64,000 nucleotides of DNA. It comes from Nilaparvata lugens. Lineage: Eukaryota > Arthropoda > Insecta > Hemiptera > Delphacidae. A program made the position numbers and the translations under genes. Shown here piece by piece: positions 43,661 to 53,245 of the stretch (position 1 is its first letter; each line of letters opens with the position of its first letter). Location of the stretch: positions 60,375,637-60,439,636 of the forward strand of contig NC_052504.1 in the NCBI RefSeq assembly GCF_014356525.2, in the 5' to 3' direction. The notes under the pieces were generated by a model that worked only from the letters and a program-made list of their open reading frames with translations, did not search any database and had not been told where the DNA came from.

Positions 43661-44620
43661 TGCTCCAGAAATATCACTCAAAATTCCACGCCCTTTTTTG
43701 ATTGACTTTTTCCCCCACTTGTAGTAGTACTCAATGTCTTTCCCTTTCCAAAGACAGCCATCAAATGGCTGTCAATAAGTGCTGTATTTATTGCACTCTG
43801 CTAATGAGTCTTTCTTTTATAAGCTCTTGATGAAAAGTATCGTGTGACAATTCCTTTGAAATTGCATCGGCAATAATTGCAACCGCTGACTCTGTAATTT
43901 CTCTCACTTTTTCCATTAGTGTTCCACTAACCAACAGTGATTTAATCATCTCTTCTCCCGTTAATTATGATGATGATGATGATGATGAAGAAGAAGAAGA
44001 TGTAAATTTTTTAAATGCTTGTTCAATCAACTGTTTACACATATTTACATTAATAGCGTCTCAATTGTTACCAACATTAATAACTCAGATATTAATGTTT
44101 CCAACAGGATCCATTTTTGTTAATAGTTGGTTTCTTCCAATGTTGTTGTTGTTGTTGATTCTATGACAACGATGATAATACTGAGCACTAGACCTCATTT
44201 CATCATGAAAGACACCAACTAACTGAACACATTTCTACCAAATTGTGTCCTTTTCTTTAAAAAAAAATTCCTTTCAACCACTACCCCATTCCATCACATC
44301 CTTTTCTCCTCCTCCTCCTCCTCCTTCTCCTCCTCCTTCTCCTCCTCCTCCTCCTCCTCCACCTTCTCCTCCTCCTCACTCAAATTGGTGACGGTGCAAT
44401 GCCTTCTATATATCCATTTTCAATTAGTTCTTCTAAAATCAAATTGATTTCATTTTGATGACCAGTATTGCCAACTGCGTGTGATTCATCAAGCAGGTGA
44501 AGCAGGTGGAGGGTGTATGAGCTGATGATGATGGTGGTGGATTTTTCAGCAGGTTAATTCTGTCAGTTGTTGTTGTTGTTGGTTTCTTTGGAGTAGCTAC
44601 ATCATCGAGTTGTAGTATTT
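43661..44620 (-). pseudogene. Decayed Polinton coding remnants
   Basis: Short minus-strand segments with protein-like composition: KKGRGILSDISGAVGSVIN (about 43640-43700, basic and amphipathic), GEEMIKSLLVSGTLMEKVRE with 'SAVAAIIADAISKELSHD' (about 43830-43960), 'KQLIEQAFKKFTSSS' (about 44000), and 'NEINLILEELIENGYIEG' (about 44400-44450). CTC/CCT triplet runs lie at 44300-44385. The pieces are in different frames. Possible small core or membrane-active capsid peptide genes (inference). Confidence 0.45.
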
Positions 44621-44639
44621 TTTTATTATAGTCTTATAC

Positions 44640-45791
44640 TTTGATTGATTGTAATTATCAATTTTTCCATCAGACGATAACCTTTTCTATAGACATTTGA
44701 CCAAATTAGAATTCATCTGTAAATGCGTTTATCTTTTTCAGTCACTAGAAATATGTAAGGATTTTTCATGAAAATCAACTCGCATAGGCCTTGTGCAACT
44801 GGAAACTTTCGAATTCCTTCTCCAGCTTGAACATCTCTTTTAGGATCACTTAGAATTATTTCTTTACCATCCTTGTCAAATGTCATGACTTTGCTACCCA
44901 AAAACTAATTTCCACTAAATGGTTTGATTCTTGGTCCAAAATGTTGATCAATCTCCTTTTCTTTTTTATACCATCTCAAAATATAACTGCCCAATATAGT
45001 ATTTTTGGATAGTGTCATTTGTGATACACATAACATAGATTCCTCATCATCCTCTACCATCTCCTCCTCTTTCTCTTCCTCATCCTCCTCATCTTCATCC
45101 CCATCCTCCTCCTCCTCCTATTCCTCTGTCTCCTCCTCTTCCCCCTCCTCTTCCCTAGTTTTATTAACATCATCATTGTCTTGCATCAAACGTCTCTTTA
45201 CTGTAGATACTGCAGCTGTCACGGTCCTATCCTCTTCCTTTTTCACTTGTTTGTTGTTGTCTCCGCTATCCTTCACACTGTCACTTTTCTCCAAAATGGA
45301 AGGTAGAAGAGAAGTAGTAGATGAAAAGCTGTGTTTACGTTTTCCAAAGTTTGATTGAGATAACGGTGTAGAAGAGTGCTGTTGATGAAAGTAATTTGTT
45401 TCAGGATATAGTGATTGCTGATGTTGAAGTATTGCTGCTGTTGAAGTGTTTGTTCACTACGGTTGAGAATAAGATTTGTGATATCCTTGTGTGGTTCCAA
45501 GAGCAGTTGCATTTGTTTAGTGTATTGTTCATCACTTGAAGATAAATCTTGTGTAAGTGCTTTATGTTTTTGTTTTATATAATGTTTCAGCTTACTTATC
45601 TCAGTGGTAGTAGTCAATTTGTTTACATTCTTACAGTTCTTCTTTAGTTTTCTGTTCTTTTTCTCCTTCTTCTTCTTTTCCATATTTTTCCTAGTCTTCT
45701 TACTTATGTTGCTGATGCCAGCACCAAGGACAACTTCACCCCCCTCCATCATGATAACTGACACTAGACTGAAGTTATTTCGGTTGTGCAC
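44640..45791 (-). pseudogene. Conserved acidic Polinton protein (DUF8207-like C-terminus)
   Basis: The N-terminal frame (from about 45747) is Lys/Asn-rich and helical: KKKKEKKNRKLKKNCKNVNK, then 'ISKLKHYIKQKHKALTQDLS'. After a frame change near 45430 come a Ser/Lys/Glu linker and a long Glu/Asp tract. The C-terminal block reads LGSKVMTFDKDGKEIILSDP and 'GLCELIFMKNP' (44901-44713), with an in-frame stop just before it. A fold built on 'D-x-D-x-x-I-x-x ... G-(T/L)-x-(G/E)-L-x-E-L-(I/L)' recurs in unnamed insect Polinton proteins. Its function is unknown. GGA/GAG microsatellite expansion encodes the acidic tract. Confidence 0.6.
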
Positions 45792-46395
45792 TGACTAAAA
45801 ATGCATTGAATCCCTGTCTGTAGCGTCAATTATCCTTGTCAGATGTACAGTCAATAACTAGAAATGCATGCGCAGATGATGACCATACATTATTGCACAT
45901 GGTTTGAAATTTGTCCAGTGACATATCACCACTGTACACATGATCTCTGAACAAGTGTTCTGTATTCAACTGATCCTGTTGGAACATGATTAGAAAATTG
46001 GTGTTGTCTCATATCAATTGTTTTGGTATACAGCTGTAGGTTTGTGCCAAATAAAAACAATTCACATTGCTGTGTCTTCCTGTTGTGAAGTAACATCGTA
46101 TAGCATCTTGTTGTTCACAAATTACATAATCAAATATAATTATAGAGTTGGGTGGCAGTTTGTGGGGTGGTGGAATTTCATCACTTGTGTCACACTGTAT
46201 AGTTGAGCTGTTTTAGTTCAAGACCATTCATTACGGCACATAAAAATTTGTATTTATCTTGAAATGTAGTTTTGGGGAATATGTAAATATTTGAGAATCA
46301 AATTCCATTCGGATTGAATAATATGTTGAATAGAATGTTTGTTTTACCACAGCCTGATATATAATGCATCTCACATGATTTGGAAATAGAGAACT
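45775..46395 (-). pseudogene. Polinton DNA-packaging ATPase (A32/FtsK-HerA type)
   Basis: Minus-strand coding sequence contains a Walker A loop CEMHYISGCGKTNILFNILF and, downstream, a Walker B strand 'PPNSIIIFDYVICEQQDAIR'. Then come a sensor-like 'YFTTGRHSNVNCFYLAQTYS' (Arg and the AQT segment that follow Walker B in packaging ATPases) and a C-terminal 'NTNFLIMFQQDQ'. It ends at the stop 45775-45777. A stop lies between the Walker motifs and a frameshift lies near the 'YTV-CDTSDE' junction (about 46200). Its N-terminus touches the integrase tail with no gap. Genome packaging into capsids is the family role. Confidence 0.85.
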
Positions 46396-47393
46396 GTGTC
46401 GTAGTTGTCCAAGAGTTGTAACTATTATCATAACCTTTCCAACTGACTAACAGCTTATTACCCTCTTTATAACTTTATTGATTTCAAACACTTCAGGCAC
46501 AGTGGTCTTTAACAGCTCCTCAGCATAGATCCTCAGCATCCTCCTTTTATAGGTTGTTTACGGTAGTCTTCCAATTCATAGGTTACAGGAAGTGTTGGTC
46601 TTACACATGTGACTGTAAACAGTTCATTTGTCCAATTCGGCAGGTAGCCATTGTCAAATATCATTTTATACTTGCTTATACAAACTCTGTCACCGGGCTC
46701 GATTTTCTGCCAGTGTCCTGGATAGAAATTTGGCACTACCACCTTTGTTGACAGTTTTTGACAGAATTTACGACGATTTTCAGCGATTTTGTCCAACAGT
46801 AGGCGCTCATGTTTTACATCTACATCGATGGGCCGCATTCCAATTGTTCTATGCACCTTTTCATTGTATTTGGAAACCAAGCAATCTATAATATCTATCC
46901 ACTTATAAGATCCCCGTTCGGTAAACATTGTCCACATTGACTGTTTCAACGTTCTATTGAATCTTTCAATAATTGAAGCTTTCTTATCAGAATAGCTAGT
47001 ATAGTGATTAATATTATAGTGTTTCATTAGATTGGCAAACTTTGAGTTTATAAATTCTTTTCCACTGTCAGTTTGAAGGTTATGTGTGCTGCCATGTCTA
47101 TCGAGTATAGGAATAAATGCATTGACTATCTCATTGGCTGATTTATTTTTAATTGGTACTGCGTGTGCAAACTTGCTTAGACAATTTATTATTGTTAAAA
47201 TGTATTTGTAGCCTTTGTTGTGATGTCAGTATGAAATCATTTCAACCAAGTCGGCTTGTAGTGAATCTTTTTGTCCCTTCAATGTCACCTGTCTTGTAGG
47301 ATAGTTTTTCAAAGCTGGTTTGTGTAGTTCCTTGGCTATTACAGTTTTTTCATTGTCAATCTTTTTTCTATTCTTCTTCTTCTCATTCTCCAT
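46390..47393 (-). pseudogene. Polinton retroviral-type (DDE) integrase
   Basis: Starts at 47393 with MENEKKKNRKKIDNEKTVIA. The catalytic core shows the first Asp in DSLQADLVEM, then 'YKYILTIINCLSKFAHAVPI', the second Asp in NLQTDSGKEFINSK and the Glu in KKASIIERFNRTLKQSMWTM, with a D-D-35-E-like layout. A chromodomain-like C-terminus ends 'LLVSWKGYDNSYNSWTT'. Breaks: a TGA at 47226-47228 (ISY-stop-HHNKG), a stop/frame change near 46533 and a frameshift close to the end. The three catalytic residues themselves are still present. It directly precedes the ATPase. Confidence 0.9.
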
Positions 47394-47510
47394 TATGAAA
47401 AAACACCTCTTCTCTTCCCCAACAATACCAATACTACATAGTTTTCACTTAAACAACACTCAAAAATGAAATGGTTTACAAATAGGTATTACCTTTATAT
47501 TTATAAAAGA

Positions 47511-47825
47511 CTATATCGAGTAAATATTTATAATAACCCAAGCATGTAGTTCGGGGTCAATGGCTTCTTCCATTTCACAATATGTTCTACTTGTGGGAAA
47601 ATCGATAACTAATCCTTGATCATTGTTGAAAGGTTGAATACTAGTGGCGTGATAGAAAGTATTGCTCATTATGCCTAGGAAATTCTCTGCAGAACCGAAT
47701 GGTTCTCCAATATGTGTATTGTTGAAATCAAACACAACTTCTACAATCCACCTTGTACCACTTGTGTATTGACAACAACTTTGTCTCAAACAATTAGACT
47801 TTTTTTCTCTATCTGAACAGCACAT
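47511..47825 (-). CDS. Polinton ORF of unknown function
   Basis: A 104-codon open frame, first gene from the right terminal repeat. It reads MCCSDREKKSNCLRQSCCQY, 'RWIVEVVFDFNNTHIGEPFG', 'NFLGIMSNTFYHATSIQPFN' and 'EEAIDPELHAWVIINIYSI'. Four Cys lie near the N-terminus. I do not recognise a family. Its place next to the integrase suggests an early or accessory gene, or a truncated one. Confidence 0.5.
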   Translation of the reverse strand: MCCSDREKKSNCLRQSCCQYTSGTRWIVEVVFDFNNTHIGEPFGSAENFLGIMSNTFYHATSIQPFNNDQGLVIDFPTSRTYCEMEEAIDPELHAWVIINIYSI

Positions 47826-48158
47826 TTTTGTAAGATAATGATGGTTAGCCGATGAAAAACAAAGTTAACTGGTTGGCACTACTGCAAGCTATTTAAGTTG
47901 GTGTAGAGTGTGATGGAGATATGGTGTACACCTCTTCTTCTTCTTCTTCTTCTTCTGTGATATTGCTAAACTGCACCTACTCCTGACAGTATGAATCACA
48001 ACTCACAACTGAACTGTTTACAATTGCTTTGAGAAATTCTATAAGTGGGAATGAGTCATGTAGACATGTGTGCATGTCATATTTACAATTTACTCGAGAA
48101 CAGAGAAATTAATCTAGTTTTAATCCACCAGCAACAGCCATATACCAAGAGTCGAGAG
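47826..48158. other. No gene recognised between last ORF and right TIR
   Basis: It contains a CTT run (47935-47956) and otherwise no recognisable signal. It probably holds the promoter region of the rightmost minus-strand genes (inference). Confidence 0.4.
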
Positions 48159-49196
48159 GACAGCGGGGTTGCTTATGCAACCCACTACACATGAAGACAG
48201 CATCAATCAGATAAATGTGGTGTACCTGTAGAATTCATTAGTAGCTGGTATGTCTTGCTAAAAGAAGCAGGGGTTTGTTTATGCAACCCCGCTTCACATT
48301 ACCATCATCATATTATAATATTCTCTATCTTAGAATTTCAAAGGAGAGAAGATATCTCACAAAGTGTTACAAAATTGAATACTAGCCTTTAATAAGCTGA
48401 TAAAATGTCTGTTGCACTCTTACTAAGGGTGAGAAAATCAATAGTTGTGCTTCTAATAGGCTCAACTAGTGTTTGCCTTACTGGGTAAGGAGGAAATCAA
48501 TAGTGTTGGTGGTGTTTATTGACTACTACTTATAGTAGCTTATTAATATTCAATTTCAACATCTGAGGGGGAAACAGGACACTTAAGTCATTTTAATAGC
48601 CTATTAGATGCACAACAATTGTCAGTTGCAACTGAACTGAAGTGTGTCTCTTACTAGGAGTGACTTGGCTAGACACCTGGAGTATTATATCCACACAATG
48701 TTATTATAGTATTCTCTCTATCTTTGAATTTCAAGGAGAGAAGATACTCTCACAAAGTGTTACACACACAAAATTGAATACTAGTCAATGTTATAATGTC
48801 TGAAAAACAAATAGAATGTTCACTGCCAATTTTGTTTGAACTGTTGCACCCTTACTAAGTGGAAATCAATCAATAGTTGGTCAGTGGCACCGCGCGCGCG
48901 CTGCGCTCGCTTATGGCAGGAAATATTTTGAGGTTATGTTGTATGGCGCGCGTGGGGCAGGAAAAATCGAGTTTGAGGTTAGAAAAAAAAGGAGGGAAAT
49001 TTGGTGGCGGGAAATTTGGGGGTCAAGTGATATCACTGATCAGCTTATTAATGATGTCACAGATCAGCTGATTCGTGATGTCACAACTCAGCTAAGGGTG
49101 GTGGGTGGGGGGAGGGGTTGGTGACAACGCTGGGGGAGGGGGGTGGGGAGTTTCGTGACATCATTGTTGATTTATCTCTCTCATTTTTATCCTACT
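48159..49196 (-). repeat. Polinton right terminal inverted repeat, expanded
   Basis: The inner part (48159-48443) mirrors 24092-24356, and the outer 43 bp mirror 24046-24088. Between them lies sequence absent from the left repeat: a partial tandem duplicate (TCTCTATCTTTGAATTTCAA to the CTTACTAAG phrase, 48700-48870) and a GC-rich segment 48880-49150. That segment carries GCGCGCGCGCTGCGCTCGC and three copies of a TGATGTCACAGATCAGCTGA-like unit (about 49029, 49054, 49077). Confidence 0.85.
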
Positions 49197-49202
49197 TATA
49201 CT
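49197..49202. repeat. Target-site duplication, right (TATACT)
   Basis: Identical to 24040-24045, directly outside the right terminal repeat. Confidence 0.95.
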
Positions 49203-49580
49203 CTGTTGGGGCTAGCACTGAGCAGCCGGATACGATATGTTGGATACTTTGTACTGCACTGGCACACATCCTGCATTTGTCACTTATGGTCCTGTCTCCC
49301 ATTATATGCCTCCTATAAGCATTTGTTGCTATCACTTGATCTTGAAACGCCTGTACAAATCCCTCAGTCTCTGCAAACAAGCTCCCCACTGTCAGCCACA
49401 TACAAGACAGCTATCACATCTGCTCTTTCCACATACATCTGCTCTTCACTTATTGGCTCTGAATTAAGGTGCCCATAAAACCGTCCATGTAACTCTTTTG
49501 TCCTCCATTCTTCTTTTAGGTCTTGAGCAGGTAGCAGGTTGCTCCTTCTTTGGTTCCTTAAATCAAGGGCTGTGTAACCA
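49203..49580 (-). pseudogene. RLE-type LINE copy B, 5' half
   Basis: Minus strand: 'NQRRSNLLPAQDLKEEWRTK', 'LHGRFYGHLNSEPISEEQMY', then after a frameshift near 49390 'SLFAETEGFVQAFQDQVIAT' and a CCHC-type knuckle CRMCASAVQSIQHIVSGC (C-x2-C-x8-H-x4-C), ending in APTEY at the Polinton target site. This region normally precedes the restriction-like endonuclease of such LINEs. The rest of the same copy is at 23430-24045. Confidence 0.8.
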
Positions 49581-49595
49581 TTATCATTATTATTA

Positions 49596-50185
49596 TTCTC
49601 TTTTTCACGCAGTTGCGGATAGCTTATGCGGAAGAGGGGCAAAATTTATGCAACCTCTTGGCATTATTTTCTATTATTGATAAAGTATTTTACCAAGTAT
49701 GTTGGAGCGTTTGGCGTACTATGCGAGCTGTATCAAGCAGAAAAGACTTCTGCATTTTCTCTACCAGAGTTTCTGAGACATCAATAACCTTACAGCTCTC
49801 CACTGTTGAATTAAGAATCAGACCATTCACAGATATTACGATTGGGATTATTCTAACATTCTTGAGCCCATACATATATTTGAGCTCAAATGCTCTTGAT
49901 ACTTCCTCAATTTCTCACCTCTTGTTCTTTGACAATTTTCATCTGCTGGTATGGCTACATCAATTACCAAGGCTTCTTTTTGATTCATGTCCAACATTAG
50001 GATATCAGGCTTTTTATGAATGACTTGCCTGCCAGTGATCATTTGAACATCCCAATAGATCTTAATCTGGTTTCTCTCAATAAATGCAGGAGGAGAGTAA
50101 GAATAGTATGGGGGCATTTCTTCAAAGAAGTCAAATTCCTGCTGCAATTTCAGGTGCACTATTTTTGTAACATTATTATGTCGCC
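49596..50185 (-). pseudogene. RLE-type LINE copy A (3' end only)
   Basis: Starts RHNNVTKIVHLKLQQEFDFF on the minus strand and carries the restriction-like endonuclease signature: 'IKIYWDVQMITGRQV', KPDILMLDMNQKEALVIDVA (KPD-x14-D) and 'RTRGEKLRKYQEH'. Then comes 'VISVNGLILNSTV' and an end at 'LLDTARIVRQTL'. The 3' UTR phrase AGGTTGCATAAATTTTGCCC and an (AAT)n tail abut the start of copy B. 5'-truncated, dead. Confidence 0.8.
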
Positions 50186-50976
50186 ATTATTATTATTATT
50201 ATTATGTTTGAGGTTTTGCTTGACCACTCTTTCCCTGGGCTCCGACCCCCAAAGGAGAGTGACAAGCGATTTTACCAGAGTGAATGCTTGTTCTAAACAA
50301 ATATTAATAAAAGTATGGATAAAGTTTTAACGCTGTCAAGCCATGAGAACTAACATTGAATTCCTACACTTCACTTCAGCTGCAGAATTCGTGCTCTAGC
50401 TCTATGCTCGTTTGGTCTCACCCCAGCCTTAGTTGAATGAACACAGCAATTTCCATGCTAGTTGAGATCTCTGTTAGGGTTCGAACAGAACGGTCGGGTC
50501 TTTCAGTTTGGGTCCCTCGCAATTGAACTCCATGTAACACAAACACATAGTATAGAGAGTGATCAGAACGGTCTAGTTTCGATCGCGCTCCAGCACCATG
50601 ATATCCAGTTGTCTTTATGTTTGCCACTTGATTAGTGGCATTAATCGAAACTGAAAGCTGAATTGCGACCTGCCCGTACTGCTTGCACCTTTAGAGATGT
50701 TTGTTATAGATTATTCAGTCAATAGTAAAAACTTTTACTCATCTTGTTATTATCATGAGTTATTATCTCAAATAAGTAAAACTCTATTAATGAGTTTATT
50801 ATCTCAAATAATTAAACCCATCAGAAATGTTTACTCTAGTCGATCTTTCCCATTCCCCATCTCTGAATGAACAAAATTTTACCTTTTGATAATATTAAAA
50901 TCATATTATAATTTATGCTTATTTCAAATGCAATACATATGTTATTTTATTAACTTCATTAAATTCAATTTTCTAG
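50186..50976. other. Rest of PLD intron, no gene recognised
   Basis: A TTA microsatellite lies at 50185-50205. It is followed by mixed sequence with a GC-richer part (50390-50680) that may be a decayed repeat. Then AT-rich sequence runs to the acceptor TTTTCTAG at 50969-50976. Confidence 0.5.
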
Positions 50977-51209
50977 GTGTGGATGTGAGATTGAGGGATC
51001 CTCAAAAAGTCATGCACCATAAATTCTTCATAATTGATAACTCACTGTTGGTGACCGGCTCATTGAACTGGACCAGAGCTGCGCTTGTTGCAAACACCGA
51101 ACAAGTGTTAATAACAAATAAAAAAGACTTCATTGACAAAAGTGCAGGTACTTTTAAAATATTGTGGGATGACACAAATACCATTCAGTTTCCAGTTGAA
51201 ACGACCTAG
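50977..51209 (+). CDS. zuc: Zucchini/PLD6-like nuclease, terminal exon with HKD motif
   Basis: After TTTTCTAG, the exon completes a split Gly codon and reads VDVRLRDPQKVMHHKFFIID, with NSLLVTGSLNWTRAAL next. This is the phospholipase D HKD motif (H-x-K-x4-D) followed by G-S-x-N, then 'NTEQVLITNKKDFIDKSAG' and 'TFKILWDDTNTIQF' to TAG at 51207-51209. All catalytic residues are intact. One HKD per chain and the short C-terminus match PLD6/zucchini, which acts as a dimer and cuts piRNA precursors (or cardiolipin) at the mitochondrial surface. Phase agrees with the exon at 21168, across a 29,624-bp intron filled by transposons. Role is inferred from the family. Confidence 0.92.
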
Positions 51210-51748
51210 AACTCTTTTTATATCCTTTAGTTGATAAGAAACTATTATGTGATGAGAATTAATCATAAGTTAGGCAAGCCAGCCAAAATTACGGTTACAG
51301 TTATGTACTTTATCATATTGTCTTTGTATTCTCTTACTTTAGGTATAGAGTATAGTATAAGATCGACGCCTGCAGGCTTGTCAGCTGGGGCATTTGACAT
51401 TTTTATCGCCCCACTGAGAGGGAAAACACTGTCACTGCGATGCAGCAGTGTGTTTGACGAAAGGTTTCTTGGAATTTTTCTGAAAATCTTTCTTATTTTT
51501 CCCACTTCTTGTAAAGATCGTGTCTGTTTCATTTCCTTCAGCAATGTCAGCTTGCGAATCTAGATTTTCTTTAGAGTTTTCGGTATAGTTTCTTCTCTGG
51601 TATAATGGTGTTTGACACTTATGCTTGTGAATGAATATTTATGTAGTCATTCATTCAAAATTACTTATTATTGAAATGATATTGGAAGAGGAGAAACAGG
51701 CGTACCCTTTAATACTCCTCTCCCAAATTAAGATTTACATCAGATCGA

Positions 51749-51754
51749 AATAAA
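51749..51754 (+). promoter_or_regulatory. Candidate polyadenylation signal of PLD gene
   Basis: AATAAA lies about 540 bp after the stop codon, with another near 51823. Which is used cannot be told from sequence. A frame on the opposite strand at 51263-51544 is not recognised. Confidence 0.35.
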
Positions 51755-51989
51755 GTTAAGTCACTTTTTACTTTTCACTCCACATCACAATTTCTGTCCA
51801 AAAATTAAATTTAGTATGATTAAATAAACAATAAAGAAGATATACTTGAACTGAAACCCCGATTTAAATATTGAAAATATTGTGAATCAACCAAGTAATT
51901 TGTACCCTAGAAACAAACACACACAAATTAAACAACAAACAATTTAAATTCATTTATCTATTTCCCTGTGCATGCAAGCGTATATCCTA

Positions 51990-52165
51990 TAGGCCTAACT
52001 AAATGTATTGATATCTATTTCAGAAAATACCTTTTCAATCACGTCCATGGCGATTTAATAGTAAAATTTACAAGCTACAATTACCGTATCATAAAGTTTT
52101 CAATGTACTAAACAAACTACCAAAATGACATAAACCTCGCTCTTGCTACCAATTGAGTGAAAATT
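51990..52165 (-). repeat. Repeat A, outer left fragment
   Basis: On the minus strand this reads CTCAATTGGTAGCAAGAGCG, then CATTTTGGTAGTTTGTTTAG, GGACGTGATTGAAAAGGTAT and TTTCTGAAATAGATATCAA. It matches the starts of the longer copies at 54850 and 59830. Confidence 0.75.
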
Positions 52166-52199
52166 GGTTTAGGGGTGTAACATGTGAAGGGTTGTGTGA

Positions 52200-53245
52200 A
52201 AAATAAGGTTCCCACATTTTTTCAGGTATATTTTTCATTAAAATTGGAAAATAAATCATTGGGAAGCTTATTTTTCACCTATTATTCAACGTAATCTCCA
52301 GATTTTTGCCACGCATTTTTGTTGAAGACTAATTTAATTCAAAGAAATCCCACTTTGAAGAAGTCCGCCACCAGTCCGTCGAGGAATTCGGTGACCGCTT
52401 CCTGCACTTCTTCATCAATCTCTTGTTGACCACCTAAGTTTTACTTTAATTTTGGAAACAAATAGAAATCAATCAGTGCAAGATCAGGACTGTAGGGAGC
52501 ATGTTCAACAAGATCCCAGCCAAAACTATCGATTAACGCCTTGGTTCGATGAGAGATGTGCGTTCGCGCATTGTCATGGTGTAGACTAACACCTTTTGTC
52601 AACCTTCGTCTAGACCATAGCATCACTATCCCCGCGGACAGCGTCTGCTTGAATTTCTTTGGTTCAGGCGATCCAGTATGGTGCCATAGTCGCGATTGTT
52701 GTTTCGTTTTTTTGGTGACTTAATGACACCACGTTTCATCTCCGGTAACAATGGAGTCTGAGAAACATTCGGCATTCTCAGTGCATTTTCGAAGAAACTA
52801 CTGTGCACACTTGACGCATTTGGTTTTGTTGGTTTCTGAGAGCATGTGTGGGACCCACCGCGCACACATCATGTGATAACCTAGCCTTTCCGTCAAAATC
52901 GTATGGACTAAATTCTCACAAACTTAAGAAACCCGGGCGGCCAATTCCCGTATCCCGGTATCGTTATACTCCAATCTTCAAGCAGAATTTGATCAATTTT
53001 TGACACAACTTCTTTGAAGATCGATGGACTCCTACTTCTTTGCTCATCGTGGATGTCTGTGCGTCCTTTGTAGAACTCCCTACACCATTAGCGGACGTGT
53101 TGAACACTGGTATAAGCTTCACCGTAAACTTCACACAACTGCCTATGAATATCAACCGATGGTAGCTTTTAAGCATGTAAAAATCAGATTACTGCACAAA
53201 CTTCGCGCTTAGCGATGCCGGCGATCGCCGGTTCCATCGTAGATG
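52200..53245 (-). pseudogene. Mariner transposase remnant, left copy
   Basis: In minus-strand order: helix-turn-helix region 'YRQLCEVYGEAYTSVQHV', 'EFYKGRTDIHDEQRS', then 'SDSIVTGDETWCH' (first catalytic Asp), and after a deletion GVSLHHDNARTHISHRTKAL (second Asp), 'FGWDLVEHAPYSPDLALIDF' (D34D-type third acidic position) and FPKLK. Many frameshifts. The segment between GDETW... and HHDNAR is shortened relative to the right copy. The left edge near 52200 is AATAAGGTTCCCACATTTT-like. Confidence 0.85.

Noticed and set aside
45005..45358. Plus-strand poly-Ser frame
   Set aside because: Antisense of the Glu-rich triplet repeats in the acidic Polinton gene.
46390..47393. Integrase as evidence of an LTR retrotransposon
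   Set aside because: No LTRs, protease-RT-RNaseH or primer-binding site are near. The integrase lies beside packaging ATPase and capsid genes within Polinton ends.
51263..51544. Minus-strand 93-codon frame downstream of the PLD gene
   Set aside because: No recognisable domain, and the other frames of this strand look equally protein-like; not enough to call a gene.
52441..53176. Mariner as an active transposase gene
   Set aside because: The reading is broken into several frames and lacks an internal segment between the catalytic blocks.
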